A stretch of DNA of 64,000 nucleotides from Flavobacterium sp. 270 (GCF_004368785.1 NZ_SODM01000003.1:310001-374000); one strand, 5' to 3'. Shown: positions 7,951 through 16,913, numbered from the stretch's first letter. Notes: generated from the sequence alone by a model not told the origin. A program made the numbers and translations.

Positions 7951-10410
7951 ATGAACAGAGAAGAACTTTTTGCCGTAGCAAATGAATGGTTTCAGCGACA
8001 AGGCTGGAAACCATTTCCGTTCCAGACACAAACCTGGACGGCTTTTCTGCAGGGTAAAAATGGCTTACTAAACGCACCAACCGGAAGCGGAAAAACATAC
8101 GCACTCTGGTTACCAATAGTTTTAAATTACATTAAAAAACATCCCAATTATAAAACCAAACATACGTCCGGACTTAAAGCAATTTGGATTACGCCTTTGC
8201 GCTCACTTTCGGTAGAAATAAAACAAGCTGCAGAACGCGTTGTAAATGATTTAGATACCAAAATGACCGTCGGGATCCGATCTGGAGATACTTCTGCGGG
8301 TGAAAGAGCCAAACAAAAAGGAAAAATGCCCGATTTGCTGGTTACAACGCCGGAGAGTTTACAGCTTTTGCTGGCAAGCAAAGGTTATGATAAAGTTTTT
8401 GGCAATTGCGAAGCGATTGTTATTGACGAATGGCACGAATTATTGGGGACAAAACGCGGTGTACAAACCGAATTGGCCTTATCAAGATTAAAAACAATTG
8501 CACCCAATATGCGTATTTGGGGAATTTCGGCAACAATTGGCAATTTACAGCAAGCACAAGAAGTTTTGTTGGGAGTAAATTCTGAAGCCTATCGTAATTC
8601 GGTTTTGATAAAGGCAGTCATTCACAAAAAAATAAAAGTCATTTCTATTATTCCTGATAAAATGGAAACGTATCCGTGGCGCGGACACATGGGTTTGCAT
8701 TTGATTGATGAAGTGGCAAAAATTGTAAAAGCCAGTAAAACAACGCTTATCTTTACGAATGTACGTTCGGCGTGTGAAATCTGGTTTCAAAGATTATTAG
8801 AAAAATATCCTGAATTTGCCGGAGAAATGGCGATGCATCACGGAAGTATCAGCAGAGAAACCCGACGTTGGGTAGAAGATGCGATTAGAAACGAAGAATT
8901 AAAAGTCGTTGTTTGTACCTCGAGTCTGGATTTAGGTGTCGATTTTGCGCCTGTAGAAACTATTATTCAGGTTGGTGGGCCAAAAGGGGTTGCGCGTTTT
9001 CTGCAAAGAGCCGGACGAAGTGGCCATCAGCCAGGAAAAGAAAGTGTGATTTATTTTCTGGCGACGCACGCGATTGAATTAATAGAAGCTTCGGCATTAA
9101 AAAAAGCGGTTGAAGAAAGTGTGATCGAAGACAGAGTTCCGTACCTAAACAGTTGGGACGTTTTGGTGCAATACTTAAATACGCTCGCGGTTTCAGATGG
9201 ATTTCTTCCCGATGAAATTTATAAGGAAGTAAAAGGAACTTTTTGTTATCAGGCTATGACGGAAGATAATTGGAACTGGATTCTGAATTTTATTTCAAAC
9301 GGAAGCCAGAGTTTACAAGCGTACGATGAATATAAAAAAGTAGATGTTGACGAAAATGGCTGTTTTAAAATCAACAGCCGATTGATTGCCATGCATCACA
9401 GAATGCAGATTGGAACTATTATTGGTGATTCGGTTTTGAATGTAAAATATATGACGGGCGGTTATATCGGAACTATTGAGGAATGGTTTATTACGAAATT
9501 AAAGCCCGGCGACACTTTTATTTTTGCCGGAAAACGTCTCGAATTATTCAAAATCAGAAATATGCAGGTTTTGGTTCGAAAAGCAGATCCAAAAAAAATA
9601 TCAAAAATTGTAAGTTGGATGGGCGGTCGTATGGCGCTTTCGGCACAAATGAGCGAATTACTGCGTCAGGAATTATACAGAGCGAATACTGATAATTTAT
9701 CGCCGGAACTAAAAGCGTTGAAGCCTTTGTTTGCCAGACAAAGAAAAGAATCTATTGTGCCAAGCGACGACCAATTTTTGATTGAAACTTTTAAAACCAG
9801 AGAAGGTTATCACGCCATTTTTTATCCGTTTGAAGGTCGTTTTGTACACGAAGCTTTGGCAAGTTTACTGGCTTATAGAATTAGTTTATTAGTACCGATA
9901 AGTTTTTCGCTGGCGTACAATGATTACGGTTTTGAACTGCTTTCGGATCAGGAAATCGATATGCAGAATGTTTTGGATAATAATTTATTTTCTACAGAAT
10001 ATGTACATCACGATTTACAAAAAAGTCTGAATGCTACCGAAATGGCAAGACGAAAATTTCGGGATATTGCGGTAATTGCCGGATTGGTTTTTACCGGATT
10101 TCCGGGAAAAATGGTCAAAACAAAACACCTGCAAAGCGGTTCGCAATTGTTGTTTGAAGTTTTTCGGGACTATGAAAATGATAATTTATTATTTCAGCAG
10201 GCGTATCGCGAAACCTTTGAACATCAATTAGAAGAAGGCCGTTTGATTATGGCTTTAGAGCGAATTCAGAATCAAGAAATTATATGGAAATCCTGCATGA
10301 AGCCAACGCCTTTTAGCTTTCCGTTAATCACCGACAGATTACGCGAAAAATTATCGAGCGAAACATTAGCAGAAAGAATTAAAAAAATGACAGCTTCTTA
10401 TATGAAGTAA
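7951..10410 (+). CDS. Lhr-type DEXH-box DNA helicase, ligase-associated
   Basis: An 819-residue superfamily 2 helicase. Motif I (APTGSGKT, about 42-49), motif II DEWH (about 160), motif III SATIGN, a C-terminal RecA lobe with CTSSLDLGVDF and motif VI QRAGRSGHQ are all present, followed by the winged-helix and Lhr-specific C-terminal region. Lhr-core proteins move 3' to 5' on DNA and unwind DNA/RNA hybrids. This matches TIGR04121, the ligase-associated DNA damage response helicase. The PdeM gene follows after six bases. The unusual leader is the heptanucleotide array. Confidence 0.95.
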   Translation: MNREELFAVANEWFQRQGWKPFPFQTQTWTAFLQGKNGLLNAPTGSGKTYALWLPIVLNYIKKHPNYKTKHTSGLKAIWITPLRSLSVEIKQAAERVVNDLDTKMTVGIRSGDTSAGERAKQKGKMPDLLVTTPESLQLLLASKGYDKVFGNCEAIVIDEWHELLGTKRGVQTELALSRLKTIAPNMRIWGISATIGNLQQAQEVLLGVNSEAYRNSVLIKAVIHKKIKVISIIPDKMETYPWRGHMGLHLIDEVAKIVKASKTTLIFTNVRSACEIWFQRLLEKYPEFAGEMAMHHGSISRETRRWVEDAIRNEELKVVVCTSSLDLGVDFAPVETIIQVGGPKGVARFLQRAGRSGHQPGKESVIYFLATHAIELIEASALKKAVEESVIEDRVPYLNSWDVLVQYLNTLAVSDGFLPDEIYKEVKGTFCYQAMTEDNWNWILNFISNGSQSLQAYDEYKKVDVDENGCFKINSRLIAMHHRMQIGTIIGDSVLNVKYMTGGYIGTIEEWFITKLKPGDTFIFAGKRLELFKIRNMQVLVRKADPKKISKIVSWMGGRMALSAQMSELLRQELYRANTDNLSPELKALKPLFARQRKESIVPSDDQFLIETFKTREGYHAIFYPFEGRFVHEALASLLAYRISLLVPISFSLAYNDYGFELLSDQEIDMQNVLDNNLFSTEYVHHDLQKSLNATEMARRKFRDIAVIAGLVFTGFPGKMVKTKHLQSGSQLLFEVFRDYENDNLLFQQAYRETFEHQLEEGRLIMALERIQNQEIIWKSCMKPTPFSFPLITDRLREKLSSETLAERIKKMTASYMK

Positions 10411-10416
10411 AAAAAT

Positions 10417-11052
10417 ATGGTAATAGAAATAAAAAATCAAGCATTCATTTTACATTCCAGCGGTGCATTATTTTGGGAAAACAAAAAACTGCTTCTCATT
10501 TCTGATGTGCATTTAGGAAAGGTTTCTCATTTTAGAAAACACGGTATTGCGATTCCAAACAATGCCATTGCAGAAAATTTTAATAAACTTACGGCTGTTG
10601 TGGCACTTTTTAATCCCGAAAAAGTGATTTTTCTGGGCGATTTATTTCACAGTTCCAAAAATCAGGAATGGGATTTATTCGAAGAATGGGTTTCGTGCTG
10701 TGTAAGCGAAATTATCCTTGTTGCAGGAAATCACGATGTTATAGACAAAAAACATTATACTGATATTAATATCAGCGTTTTGCAGTTTCTGCAGATCGAT
10801 GAGTTTTTACTCACGCATCATCCGACAGAAAGAAAAGGCTGGTTCAATTTTTCAGGACATATTCATCCGGGAGTTATATTGCGCGGTTTGGGCGGACAAT
10901 CTTTAAAACTGCCTTGTTTTTATCAGAAAGAAAACCAATTAATTTTGCCCGCTTTTGGCGAATTTACAGGAAAACACATTATGAAACCCGATCGCGAAGA
11001 TATTATTTACGCGATTGCAGAAGAACATATTATTGTGATTAGGAAAGAGTAA
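10417..11052 (+). CDS. pdeM: Ligase-associated metallophosphoesterase PdeM
   Basis: A 211-residue calcineurin-type phosphoesterase with all metal motifs: SDVHLGK (about 29-35), GDLFHS, GNHD, HH in LTHHPT, and GHIHPG. It matches TIGR04123 in size and order. Family members are DNA-acting endonucleases or phosphatases of the Lhr-ligase cluster. The start is six bases after the helicase stop, so the two are translated from one message. Probable role: cleaning or cutting DNA ends. Confidence 0.92.
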   Translation: MVIEIKNQAFILHSSGALFWENKKLLLISDVHLGKVSHFRKHGIAIPNNAIAENFNKLTAVVALFNPEKVIFLGDLFHSSKNQEWDLFEEWVSCCVSEIILVAGNHDVIDKKHYTDINISVLQFLQIDEFLLTHHPTERKGWFNFSGHIHPGVILRGLGGQSLKLPCFYQKENQLILPAFGEFTGKHIMKPDREDIIYAIAEEHIIVIRKE

Positions 11053-11062
11053 ATTTTTTTTG

Positions 11063-11198
11063 GAACACTGATTTTACGGGTTAAACGGGTTTGCACAGAT
11101 TTTTTTATTTCAGATATATCTAAATTAGAAGCGATTTACACAGTTTTTTTTTAATTAATAATCCGCGTAAATCCGTTTAATCCGTAAAATCAGTGTTC
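11063..11198. repeat. Intergenic inverted repeat, 26-bp arms with one wobble
   Basis: Arms 11063-11088 and 11173-11198 are complementary except for one position that can form a G-U pair. The element fills the gap between convergent pdeM and the DUF763 gene, so it may terminate both transcripts. It shares words (GTAAATCCGTTTAATCCG type) with the repeat at 6006-6115. Confidence 0.85.
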
Positions 11199-11205
11199 TA
11201 AATCT

Positions 11206-12426
11206 TTAAAAAAGTTCCAGTTGATTATTCGGATTTATTGGTTTGTTTTTAGGAGGTTTTGCATCTCCAAAAACGGTTTTACCGCCATATTTGTACGATT
11301 CATCTCTTTCTCTTTGTACCAAAGCATCAAAATTGGTATTTGGCGTAAAGCTTTCTTCGGCTTTTCTGGAGATTTCAGATAATTTTCTAATCGCTTCAAT
11401 TTTATCGCTGTTGCCAATTTTAGCACGGTTTATGGCTCTTTGCAAAGTATCAATGGTTTCGTCATAAATTTTTATCGGAACCGGAAACGGATGTCCGTCC
11501 TTACCACCGTGCGCAAAAGAAAAACGCGCAGGATCTTCAAATCGGGTAGGCGTGCCGTAAATAACTTCGCTAACCAAAGCCAGCGATTGCAAAGCTCTTG
11601 GTCCCATTCCTTTTAAAAGTAAAAGCTCCTCAAAATCTTCGGGTTTATTTTCGTGTGTTGCCCAAAGCATCGCACCCAATCTTTTCATATTTACATCTTC
11701 AATCCTAACATCATGATGCGCGGGCATAGAAAGATGCTGCATTTCTTTCATGATTTTAGTGGGCGATTCTTTAGCCAATTCCAAAATTCCCGTTCTTGAT
11801 TTTTCGGCAGTCTGAGCCGTAAGATTTAGAATAGAGCCCTGGTTTTCACCATAAATAAAAGTATGCGGTTCATTGATAAAAGATTTTAAATCCTGCGAAT
11901 GCCAATGGTATCTTCTTGCGGTTTTAGAATTCGGATTCATTCCCTGCTGAATCACAGCCCATTGTCCTTTATTATCTACAATAAAATTATGCTGATACAA
12001 TTGAAAACCGTCCTGAATAGCCGTGTTATCAACTTTTGCCGTAAGTCGGCTGCAATTTGCCAGACCAATGCCGTCAAGACCTGTTTTTTCGCCTACAAAC
12101 AAAAGTTCCTGAGGCGTCTGCATAGAATGTTTTCCTTTTCCGCCGCAAATGTAAATTCCGAGTTCTTTAGAATGCGGATTTACCGATTTTTTTAATGCGC
12201 CAAGAACAGAAGTTGTAATTCCAGACGAATGCCAGTCCATGCCCATAACAGCGCCAAAACTCTGAAACCAAAAAGGATTGCTGAGTTTAGCAATAACCTC
12301 AGCAGTCGAAAATTCCATAGCAATAGTTTCTACAATGGCAAAGCCCAATTTAGACATACGCTCGGCAAGCCACAAAGGAACATGGCCATAATGTAATGGT
12401 AAATCTGCAGAGCCGGAACGTTTCAT
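11206..12426 (-). CDS. DUF763 protein
   Basis: 406 residues. The N-terminal MKRSGSADLPLHYGHVPLWL and the following long alpha/beta region match DUF763, a family found in archaea and scattered bacteria. A stretch GMGPRALQSLALVSEVIYG (about 275) resembles a helix-hairpin-helix, which would suit nucleic-acid binding. The C-terminal 50 residues are polar, probably flexible. It faces the repair cluster across the inverted repeat. No reaction is established for the family; a repair role is suggested only by the neighbourhood. Confidence 0.85.
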   Translation of the reverse strand: MKRSGSADLPLHYGHVPLWLAERMSKLGFAIVETIAMEFSTAEVIAKLSNPFWFQSFGAVMGMDWHSSGITTSVLGALKKSVNPHSKELGIYICGGKGKHSMQTPQELLFVGEKTGLDGIGLANCSRLTAKVDNTAIQDGFQLYQHNFIVDNKGQWAVIQQGMNPNSKTARRYHWHSQDLKSFINEPHTFIYGENQGSILNLTAQTAEKSRTGILELAKESPTKIMKEMQHLSMPAHHDVRIEDVNMKRLGAMLWATHENKPEDFEELLLLKGMGPRALQSLALVSEVIYGTPTRFEDPARFSFAHGGKDGHPFPVPIKIYDETIDTLQRAINRAKIGNSDKIEAIRKLSEISRKAEESFTPNTNFDALVQRERDESYKYGGKTVFGDAKPPKNKPINPNNQLELF

Positions 12427-12597
12427 GAGGGAATTTTTTAGCGTTTATAAAATTAAGGAATAATACAGCATGCTTGTGTTAATAAAATGGCAAACTGATA
12501 TTTTATAACTTAATGTGAAAATTGTATAACAATTCTGATTTTTAACTATTTAATTTTGAATGAATTAATAATTACGTCTAATAAAAAATTAAACTCT

Positions 12598-12801
12598 ATG
12601 AAAACTTCATTCAAAACCAAACTTGCTCTTGTAGTAGCAATCGCAGGACTTGCTGTTTCTTGTAAAAAAACAGAAACTGTTCCGGCAGAAACTACGTATG
12701 ATGCAGATACTACAGCAGTAGCGACAGACACTATGCAGACAACAATGGATACAACAGCTACAACTATTGACACAACGGCAACACCAGCACCAGCAAAATA
12801 G
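12598..12801 (+). CDS. Small Thr/Ala-rich lipoprotein
   Basis: The start is ATG 12598 (67 residues) rather than TTG 12556, because it places a normal lipoprotein signal at the front: KLALVVAIAGLAVSC, with the lipobox cysteine at about 21. The mature part is almost only Thr, Asp, Ala and Val, with repeats of the type ATDTMQTTMDTTATTIDTTATPAP, probably unstructured. No known function; likely a surface- or periplasm-facing spacer. A strong bidirectional terminator follows. Confidence 0.75.
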   Translation: MKTSFKTKLALVVAIAGLAVSCKKTETVPAETTYDADTTAVATDTMQTTMDTTATTIDTTATPAPAK

Positions 12802-12826
12802 TAATGCTTTTTTAAGAAAAACAAAA

Positions 12827-12852
12827 AACCTGCGCAAATGCAGGTTTTTTTT
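12827..12852. terminator. Bidirectional terminator
   Basis: Arms AACCTGC (12827-12833) and GCAGGTT (12840-12846), flanked by A and T runs on both sides. It lies between the convergent lipoprotein and SRPBCC genes and can serve both. Confidence 0.85.
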
Positions 12853-12872
12853 ATGTCTTTTAGAAACTGGTT

Positions 12873-13556
12873 TTATTTATGACCAGATTCTAAATACGAT
12901 TTTAAGTTTTGAACGTCGTCGTTTACCATTTTTTCAAAAAACGGATTTAAAAGTTTTGCAGCACCTTCGCCGGCAATGCCAAGAGGAGCGCGATACGAAA
13001 TCGTAATGTCAAGTTCTGTTCCTTTTCCTTTTGGTTTAAAAACAACTTTCCCCACATTATTAACCGGCGCATCTGTGTGTGACATCCAGCTTATAAATTT
13101 ATCTTTTTCATCTTTTATAATTTCAGCATTCCAGGTCAGCGTTCCAATTCCGGCTGGACCTTTTGCAGTCCATTCAGATTGCGTGTTGCTAAAAGTTCTA
13201 ATCTCTTTTAAGTGATTCATAAATTTTGGCAGATTCTCCAGATTTCTCCAGAACGAATACACTTCGCCAACTGGTTTATCAATAACACTGCTTACTCTAA
13301 TATTTACATTATAAGCTTTGTCATTTTTAAGATGATCTACAGCATCATAAACCGGACAATAACCGCTGATACCTCTTAAGAGCATACTGCCGCCGATACC
13401 GCTTTTGGTTAGATTTTTTTCTTTTTTTGCCAAACCATTATACAAAAGGTAAGCACCGCTGGTTACCATAATAATACGTTCTAATGTAGAAACGTTATTT
13501 TTTACTTTAGGTAAATGACTTTTTATCTGTTCAGAAATTTGTGTTCTAGCTTCCAT
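12873..13556 (-). CDS. YgaP-like membrane plus SRPBCC domain protein
   Basis: The start at ATG 13556 (MEARTQIS) is preferred. The longer frame to 13619 would translate the upstream gene's terminator hairpin as MQMTLYLQWIFFK. In the resulting 227 residues, an N-terminal DUF2892/YgaP-type segment (LERIIMVTSGAYLLYNG to GISGYCPVYDAV, about 25-75) is followed by an SRPBCC/START-like domain (about 85-220; VIDKPVGEVYSFWRNLENLPKFM). Such proteins bind lipids or other hydrophobic ligands in stress-linked clusters. Ligand unknown. Confidence 0.85.
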   Translation of the reverse strand: MEARTQISEQIKSHLPKVKNNVSTLERIIMVTSGAYLLYNGLAKKEKNLTKSGIGGSMLLRGISGYCPVYDAVDHLKNDKAYNVNIRVSSVIDKPVGEVYSFWRNLENLPKFMNHLKEIRTFSNTQSEWTAKGPAGIGTLTWNAEIIKDEKDKFISWMSHTDAPVNNVGKVVFKPKGKGTELDITISYRAPLGIAGEGAAKLLNPFFEKMVNDDVQNLKSYLESGHK

Positions 13557-13583
13557 ACTATTTTCTATTAATAAGTTTATTTT

Positions 13584-13628
13584 AAAAAAAATCCATTGCA
13601 GATAAAGAGTCATTTGCAATGGATTTTT
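13584..13628 (-). terminator. Terminator of the YtxH gene
   Basis: On the minus strand the arms at 13624-13615 and 13600-13591 (ATCCATTGCA type, 10 bp perfect) are followed by seven T. It separates the YtxH gene from the SRPBCC gene downstream. Confidence 0.8.
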
Positions 13629-13643
13629 TATAGTTTTAAACGT

Positions 13644-13853
13644 TTATACAGTTTGATTTGATGTTCCAGTTTCTGAAGCATTTTTTCCTGTAAATTCGCT
13701 GATTTTATCTTTTAATGTATTCAAACAGTCAGATTTCATATCTGCTAATTTGTTTCTTAAATCTTCGCCTTTTTCTGGCGCAAATAATACTCCTATTGCT
13801 GCACCCACTGCTGCGCCTGTTACTAGTGCGCATAATACTTTACCTGCTCCCAT
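13644..13853 (-). CDS. YtxH-domain protein
   Basis: A 69-residue protein: a glycine- and alanine-rich hydrophobic helix (ALVTGAAVGAAIGVLFAP), then the typical EKGEDLRNKLADMKSD helix. This is the YtxH (gas-vesicle-protein-like) pattern, seen in general stress regulons. It is followed by a strong terminator. Role unknown beyond stress association in other species. Confidence 0.85.
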   Translation of the reverse strand: MGAGKVLCALVTGAAVGAAIGVLFAPEKGEDLRNKLADMKSDCLNTLKDKISEFTGKNASETGTSNQTV

Positions 13854-13898
13854 GATATTTGTTTTTTTAAGTTAAAATTTTAATTTTTAATAATTATA

Positions 13899-14102
13899 TT
13901 AATCGACAGCGTATTTCTCGCTTTCGTTCATTTCATCAATTTCTTCCTGATCCAAATCATCATCATTTTCCAGACTATATAATTTTTCTCTTAGCGCCAG
14001 AGTCAGTTCATTGGCTAATAAAGCAACATTATAACCTGTATTCGAATTGTTTTGATGATTAAGATAATCCGTTTCTTGATTGTTGTATTTATATGTATTC
14101 AT
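13899..14102 (-). CDS. Small hydrophilic hypothetical protein
   Basis: 67 residues, start ATG 14102, with an Asn/Tyr-rich first third (NTYKYNNQETDYLNHQNNSN), a predicted helix (ALLANELTLALREKLYSLE) and an acidic end (DDDLDQEEIDEMNE). No family recognised. It is one of a run of tiny polar proteins in the same direction (13.6-15.1 kb), which argues for a shared role. Confidence 0.6.
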   Translation of the reverse strand: MNTYKYNNQETDYLNHQNNSNTGYNVALLANELTLALREKLYSLENDDDLDQEEIDEMNESEKYAVD

Positions 14103-14308
14103 CTTTATGCTATTAAAATAGATTTTAAAATTTATCTTCAGAATTCTTAAATGATTTTGAAAATATCTCTTTTACAAAGTTGCGATTCTATTGAATAAAA
14201 TTCTTTACATAACTTTTGGAAATTTTTATAGTATTTTAATTATGAAGTTATTATGAGCATTAAGTGAGAAACTATTTTCAAAATTTTAAATAGTAATTTT
14301 AGAATTCT

Positions 14309-14545
14309 TTATTCTTCTTCGTCATCCTCATCCAAAAAAGCATCGTCCATATCGCTGTCTTCCTCAAAATCTTTGTCGGGATTGTAAAGCGGATTTGAAT
14401 CGTCTTCATAATCCTCAGAACCGGCATTGTTATTTGCTCTGCGATCTGGTTCTAAATTATTTCTGTCGTCGTGCTGTAATAAATTTTCGTTCAGACCAAA
14501 ATTTTCGTTTTCAGTATTTTTTGACGTGTTTTGATTATTGTCCAT
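14309..14545 (-). CDS. Small acidic disordered protein
   Basis: 78 residues, start ATG 14545. Nearly free of hydrophobic residues: Asn- and Glu-rich at first, then a run of Asp and Glu to the C-terminus (DEDDEEE). It should be intrinsically disordered. Similar proteins in Flavobacteria are listed only as hypothetical. In context with YtxH and other polar proteins a desiccation or general-stress role is possible but unproven. Confidence 0.6.
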   Translation of the reverse strand: MDNNQNTSKNTENENFGLNENLLQHDDRNNLEPDRRANNNAGSEDYEDDSNPLYNPDKDFEEDSDMDDAFLDEDDEEE

Positions 14546-14621
14546 AATTTCTGTTTTTAAATTTTCAATACAGTTTTCTAAAACTGAATAATTATTTCTA
14601 AAGATTGATAGTGCTGTTTTA

Positions 14622-14666
14622 AAAAAAAATAAGCCCAGAACCTTTATAAATAGAGGTTGTGGGCTT
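14622..14666 (-). terminator. Terminator of the 14674 gene
   Basis: On the minus strand a stem with arms 14666-14651 and 14646-14631 (AAGCCCAC-AACCTCTA against its near complement) is followed by a run of nine T from 14630 down. Confidence 0.85.
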
Positions 14667-14673
14667 ACTTGTT

Positions 14674-14979
14674 TTACAAATCTCGATCTCTTCTTAAAGG
14701 ATTTCTTCGAATCTCATCATAATTGGGTTCTAGATTTCCTTCTTGATTTTGATCTGTTCTTCTGTTTTCATCATCAGTTTCAGGAGAATTTATGCCGTTT
14801 TCGTTATCGCTATACCGATTTGGCTGTTCAGTGCTGAATTCTTCAGCTCGTCTGTCCATTCTGTCTTCCTCTGGATTTTGGTCTTGAAGTTCAGATCTTT
14901 CATAATTATCTGGGCTTTGTCCTTCTTTATAATAATTACGATCGTCCTGATCATAATTACGGTTTTTATCATTTTCCAT
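14674..14979 (-). CDS. Very hydrophilic Asn/Asp/Arg-rich protein
   Basis: 101 residues, start ATG 14979. The composition is dominated by Asp, Glu, Arg, Asn, Gln and Tyr (NRNYDQDDRNYYKEGQ, then RRNPLRRDRDL at the end). There are no hydrophobic segments, so it is probably disordered, like hydrophilins. No family recognised. A strong terminator directly after it supports it as a real gene. Confidence 0.65.
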   Translation of the reverse strand: MENDKNRNYDQDDRNYYKEGQSPDNYERSELQDQNPEEDRMDRRAEEFSTEQPNRYSDNENGINSPETDDENRRTDQNQEGNLEPNYDEIRRNPLRRDRDL

Positions 14980-15004
14980 AATAGAACATTTTAAAAATTA
15001 ATAA

Positions 15005-15121
15005 TTACTTTTTAGCAGGGCTTTTTTTTACTGCTTTTCCTGTTTCAGAATTTTTAGTATTACTTTTTCCGGTTGTTTTTTTGTCAGCCATTTTTTTGCT
15101 GTCATTTGCATTTGTGTTCAT
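15005..15121 (-). CDS. 38-residue Lys/Thr/Asn-rich small protein
   Basis: ATG at 15121, stop at 15007-15005. The product is MNTNANDSKKMADKK, then a Lys/Thr/Ser-rich tail ending SPAKK; strongly basic and surely disordered. It lies in the same direction as the other small polar genes, and the start is preceded by an A-rich leader typical of Bacteroidota. Too short to assign by family; a conserved position next to YtxH-like genes in relatives would confirm it. Confidence 0.5.
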   Translation of the reverse strand: MNTNANDSKKMADKKTTGKSNTKNSETGKAVKKSPAKK

Positions 15122-15498
15122 GATATAATTTTTTAAAGATTAATATTCCAAAATTAGAAGTTTGAATTTTCTTTATTTTATACAATTGAAATTTGTAATT
15201 ATATAATTTTCAGTGTGATATGTTGTGGAGTTTGTAAAAAATGATTTTTTTTTAAATTGAATTTTTTAGACTAATGATTAGAAGAAAAAAGGTAAGTGTT
15301 AAAATTATATAAGCGCAAATGGATATTATATAATTCCATTTTAAAATTTTATACAAATATTTGCTTAGTATTTTAAACCTTTAAACTTAACTAAGATGAA
15401 ACAATTTTACCCTTTTAAATTATCAATTTTTAAATCTGTAAATAGTTTGGATTAAGTGCTTTTAAGTTTATTTCCCCCAACTTTTAAAAACTTATATT
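15122..15498. other. Intergenic region without recognised gene
   Basis: 377 AT-rich bases between divergent genes. I see no open frame of note and no full -33/-7 pair. It presumably holds the promoters for the 38-residue protein and the receiver-domain protein. Confidence 0.5.
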
Positions 15499-15930
15499 AT
15501 GAATAAAAAAGGACAAATAATAATTATTGATGATGACTTGCAAGATCTTGACTGGCTTGCGGAAGTTTTTAATGAATTAGAAATTACGAACGAAATTTTA
15601 TATTTCTCAAGCGGGCATAAAGCTTTTGAATTTTTTAAAGACAATAATTCGAAAATTTTTTTGATTTTATCTGATATTGTGATGATGAATCTGGACGGAT
15701 TGAAATTAAGAGAAATGTTGTACGAACATATGGATGTTAGTTTTAAAAACATTCCGTATATCTTTTTTACGACTTATGCAGAGAAAAAATTTCTGGAACT
15801 TGCGTCTGTAGATTCTAAACAAGGTTATTTTGTAAAACCGAGAAACTACGACACTTTAAAGGATATGATAAAAACAATTCTGAATTATTGGAATCATGCC
15901 GAATCATTAAGCAGTTATGATCATAAATAA
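15499..15930 (+). CDS. Single-domain response regulator
   Basis: 143 residues forming one receiver domain: acidic pocket D11-D13, phosphoacceptor D59 (LSDIVMMN), Thr in FFTTYA (91/92) and Lys113 (FVKPR). There is no output domain, as in CheY-like or Bacteroidota Rcp-type proteins that work through protein contacts. No histidine kinase gene is near, so the partner is elsewhere. A terminator follows at once. Confidence 0.9.
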   Translation: MNKKGQIIIIDDDLQDLDWLAEVFNELEITNEILYFSSGHKAFEFFKDNNSKIFLILSDIVMMNLDGLKLREMLYEHMDVSFKNIPYIFFTTYAEKKFLELASVDSKQGYFVKPRNYDTLKDMIKTILNYWNHAESLSSYDHK

Positions 15931-15931
15931 G

Positions 15932-15965
15932 AAAAGCCAAAACACTAAGTTTTGGCTTTTTATTT
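15932..15965 (+). terminator. Terminator of the response-regulator gene
   Basis: Arms 15932-15943 and 15949-15960 (AAAAGCCAAAAC against its complement), 12 bp perfect with a 5-base loop and T-rich end. In 15966-16256 a TAAATTTG at 16115-16122 could be the -7 box for the next gene; nothing else is evident. Confidence 0.85.
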
Positions 15966-16256
15966 TATAGAAAACAGCGTTGCAGCATGGTTTTTAAATT
16001 TTCGCTTGACGAATAATAAAATCTATTTTAATTGTTTGATGTTTAAATAATTAGTAGGTTTTAATGTTGTAATTTTACTACTTAATTATATAATTTCTTG
16101 TCTGCTAATCTTGGTAAATTTGATAGAATTAAAACAATTTAACTTATTGAACCTAAGATGAAATTTACTGGTTTTTAACTTCACCCTAAGCGTTAAAATC
16201 AACCATGATTATACACCTCTTTTTACTATTTAATTAAATCTGACTTTAGAATCAAT

Positions 16257-16913
16257 ATGAAAAAAATTATCTATCATAATAGTCTTTCTATTGTTTTTAT
16301 ACTATTGTTTGTAGGCGCTTTTGCCGGACAAATATTCTTTGGAATACAAGAATATAATAAAGATCTGGTAGAAAACGGAGGCCATATCGTGACGCTTTAC
16401 GAATATTTTGCAAGCGGTCATTTTCTGGAAGGTACTTTTGAAAACTGGGAAAGTGAATTTTTGCAAATGGGCTTGTTTGTATGGTTTACAATTTTTTTGA
16501 GACAAAAAGGTTCATCTGAATCAAAAAGATGTGAAGGAGAAGAAGAAGTAGACCGCGAGCCGTCTCCGAACCGAAAAGATGCGCCATGGCCGGTAAAGAA
16601 AGGTGGTTTCTGGCTTCAATTGTACAAAAACTCATTGACGATTAGTTTGTTTTTGTTGTTTATAGCTTCCTTTATTCTTCATTTATATGGAAGTTTAAAA
16701 GACGAAAATACGATGAATCTTTTGAAAGGAAAAGCAACAATTTCTTTAGGAGAATATCTGCAGGAATCTCGTTTTTGGTTTGAATCTTTTCAGAATTGGC
16801 AGAGTGAATTTCTATCGGTTTTTACCATAATTGTCCTGTCGATTTTTTTACGCCAAAAAGGATCTTCGCAATCTAAACCTGTTGATGCACCGCATAGCGA
16901 AACGGGGGAATAA
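16257..16913 (+). CDS. DUF6766 membrane protein with internal duplication
   Basis: 218 residues made of two similar halves. Each has one membrane helix, a soluble stretch ending F-x-NW-x-SEFL, another helix and FLRQKGSS-x-SK (first half about 1-90, second about 120-210). The ending PVDAPHSETGE and the linker DAPWPVKKGG are typical of DUF6766. Four membrane segments in all. The family is often found near stress and repair genes, but its function is unknown. It lies upstream of ligD in the same direction. Confidence 0.8.
   Translation: MKKIIYHNSLSIVFILLFVGAFAGQIFFGIQEYNKDLVENGGHIVTLYEYFASGHFLEGTFENWESEFLQMGLFVWFTIFLRQKGSSESKRCEGEEEVDREPSPNRKDAPWPVKKGGFWLQLYKNSLTISLFLLFIASFILHLYGSLKDENTMNLLKGKATISLGEYLQESRFWFESFQNWQSEFLSVFTIIVLSIFLRQKGSSQSKPVDAPHSETGE

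Noticed and set aside
7813..8116. Minus-strand frames with repeated FRFQVSG units
   Set aside because: The repeated peptide is only the translated heptanucleotide array read backwards; they overlap the helicase gene.
12546..12837. Cys- and Val-rich minus-strand frames
   Set aside because: They are antisense to the Thr/Ala-rich lipoprotein gene; the odd composition is the reverse of ACA/GCA-type repeats and there is no separate start context.
13557..13619. N-terminal extension of the SRPBCC protein
   Set aside because: The added residues translate the YtxH terminator hairpin.
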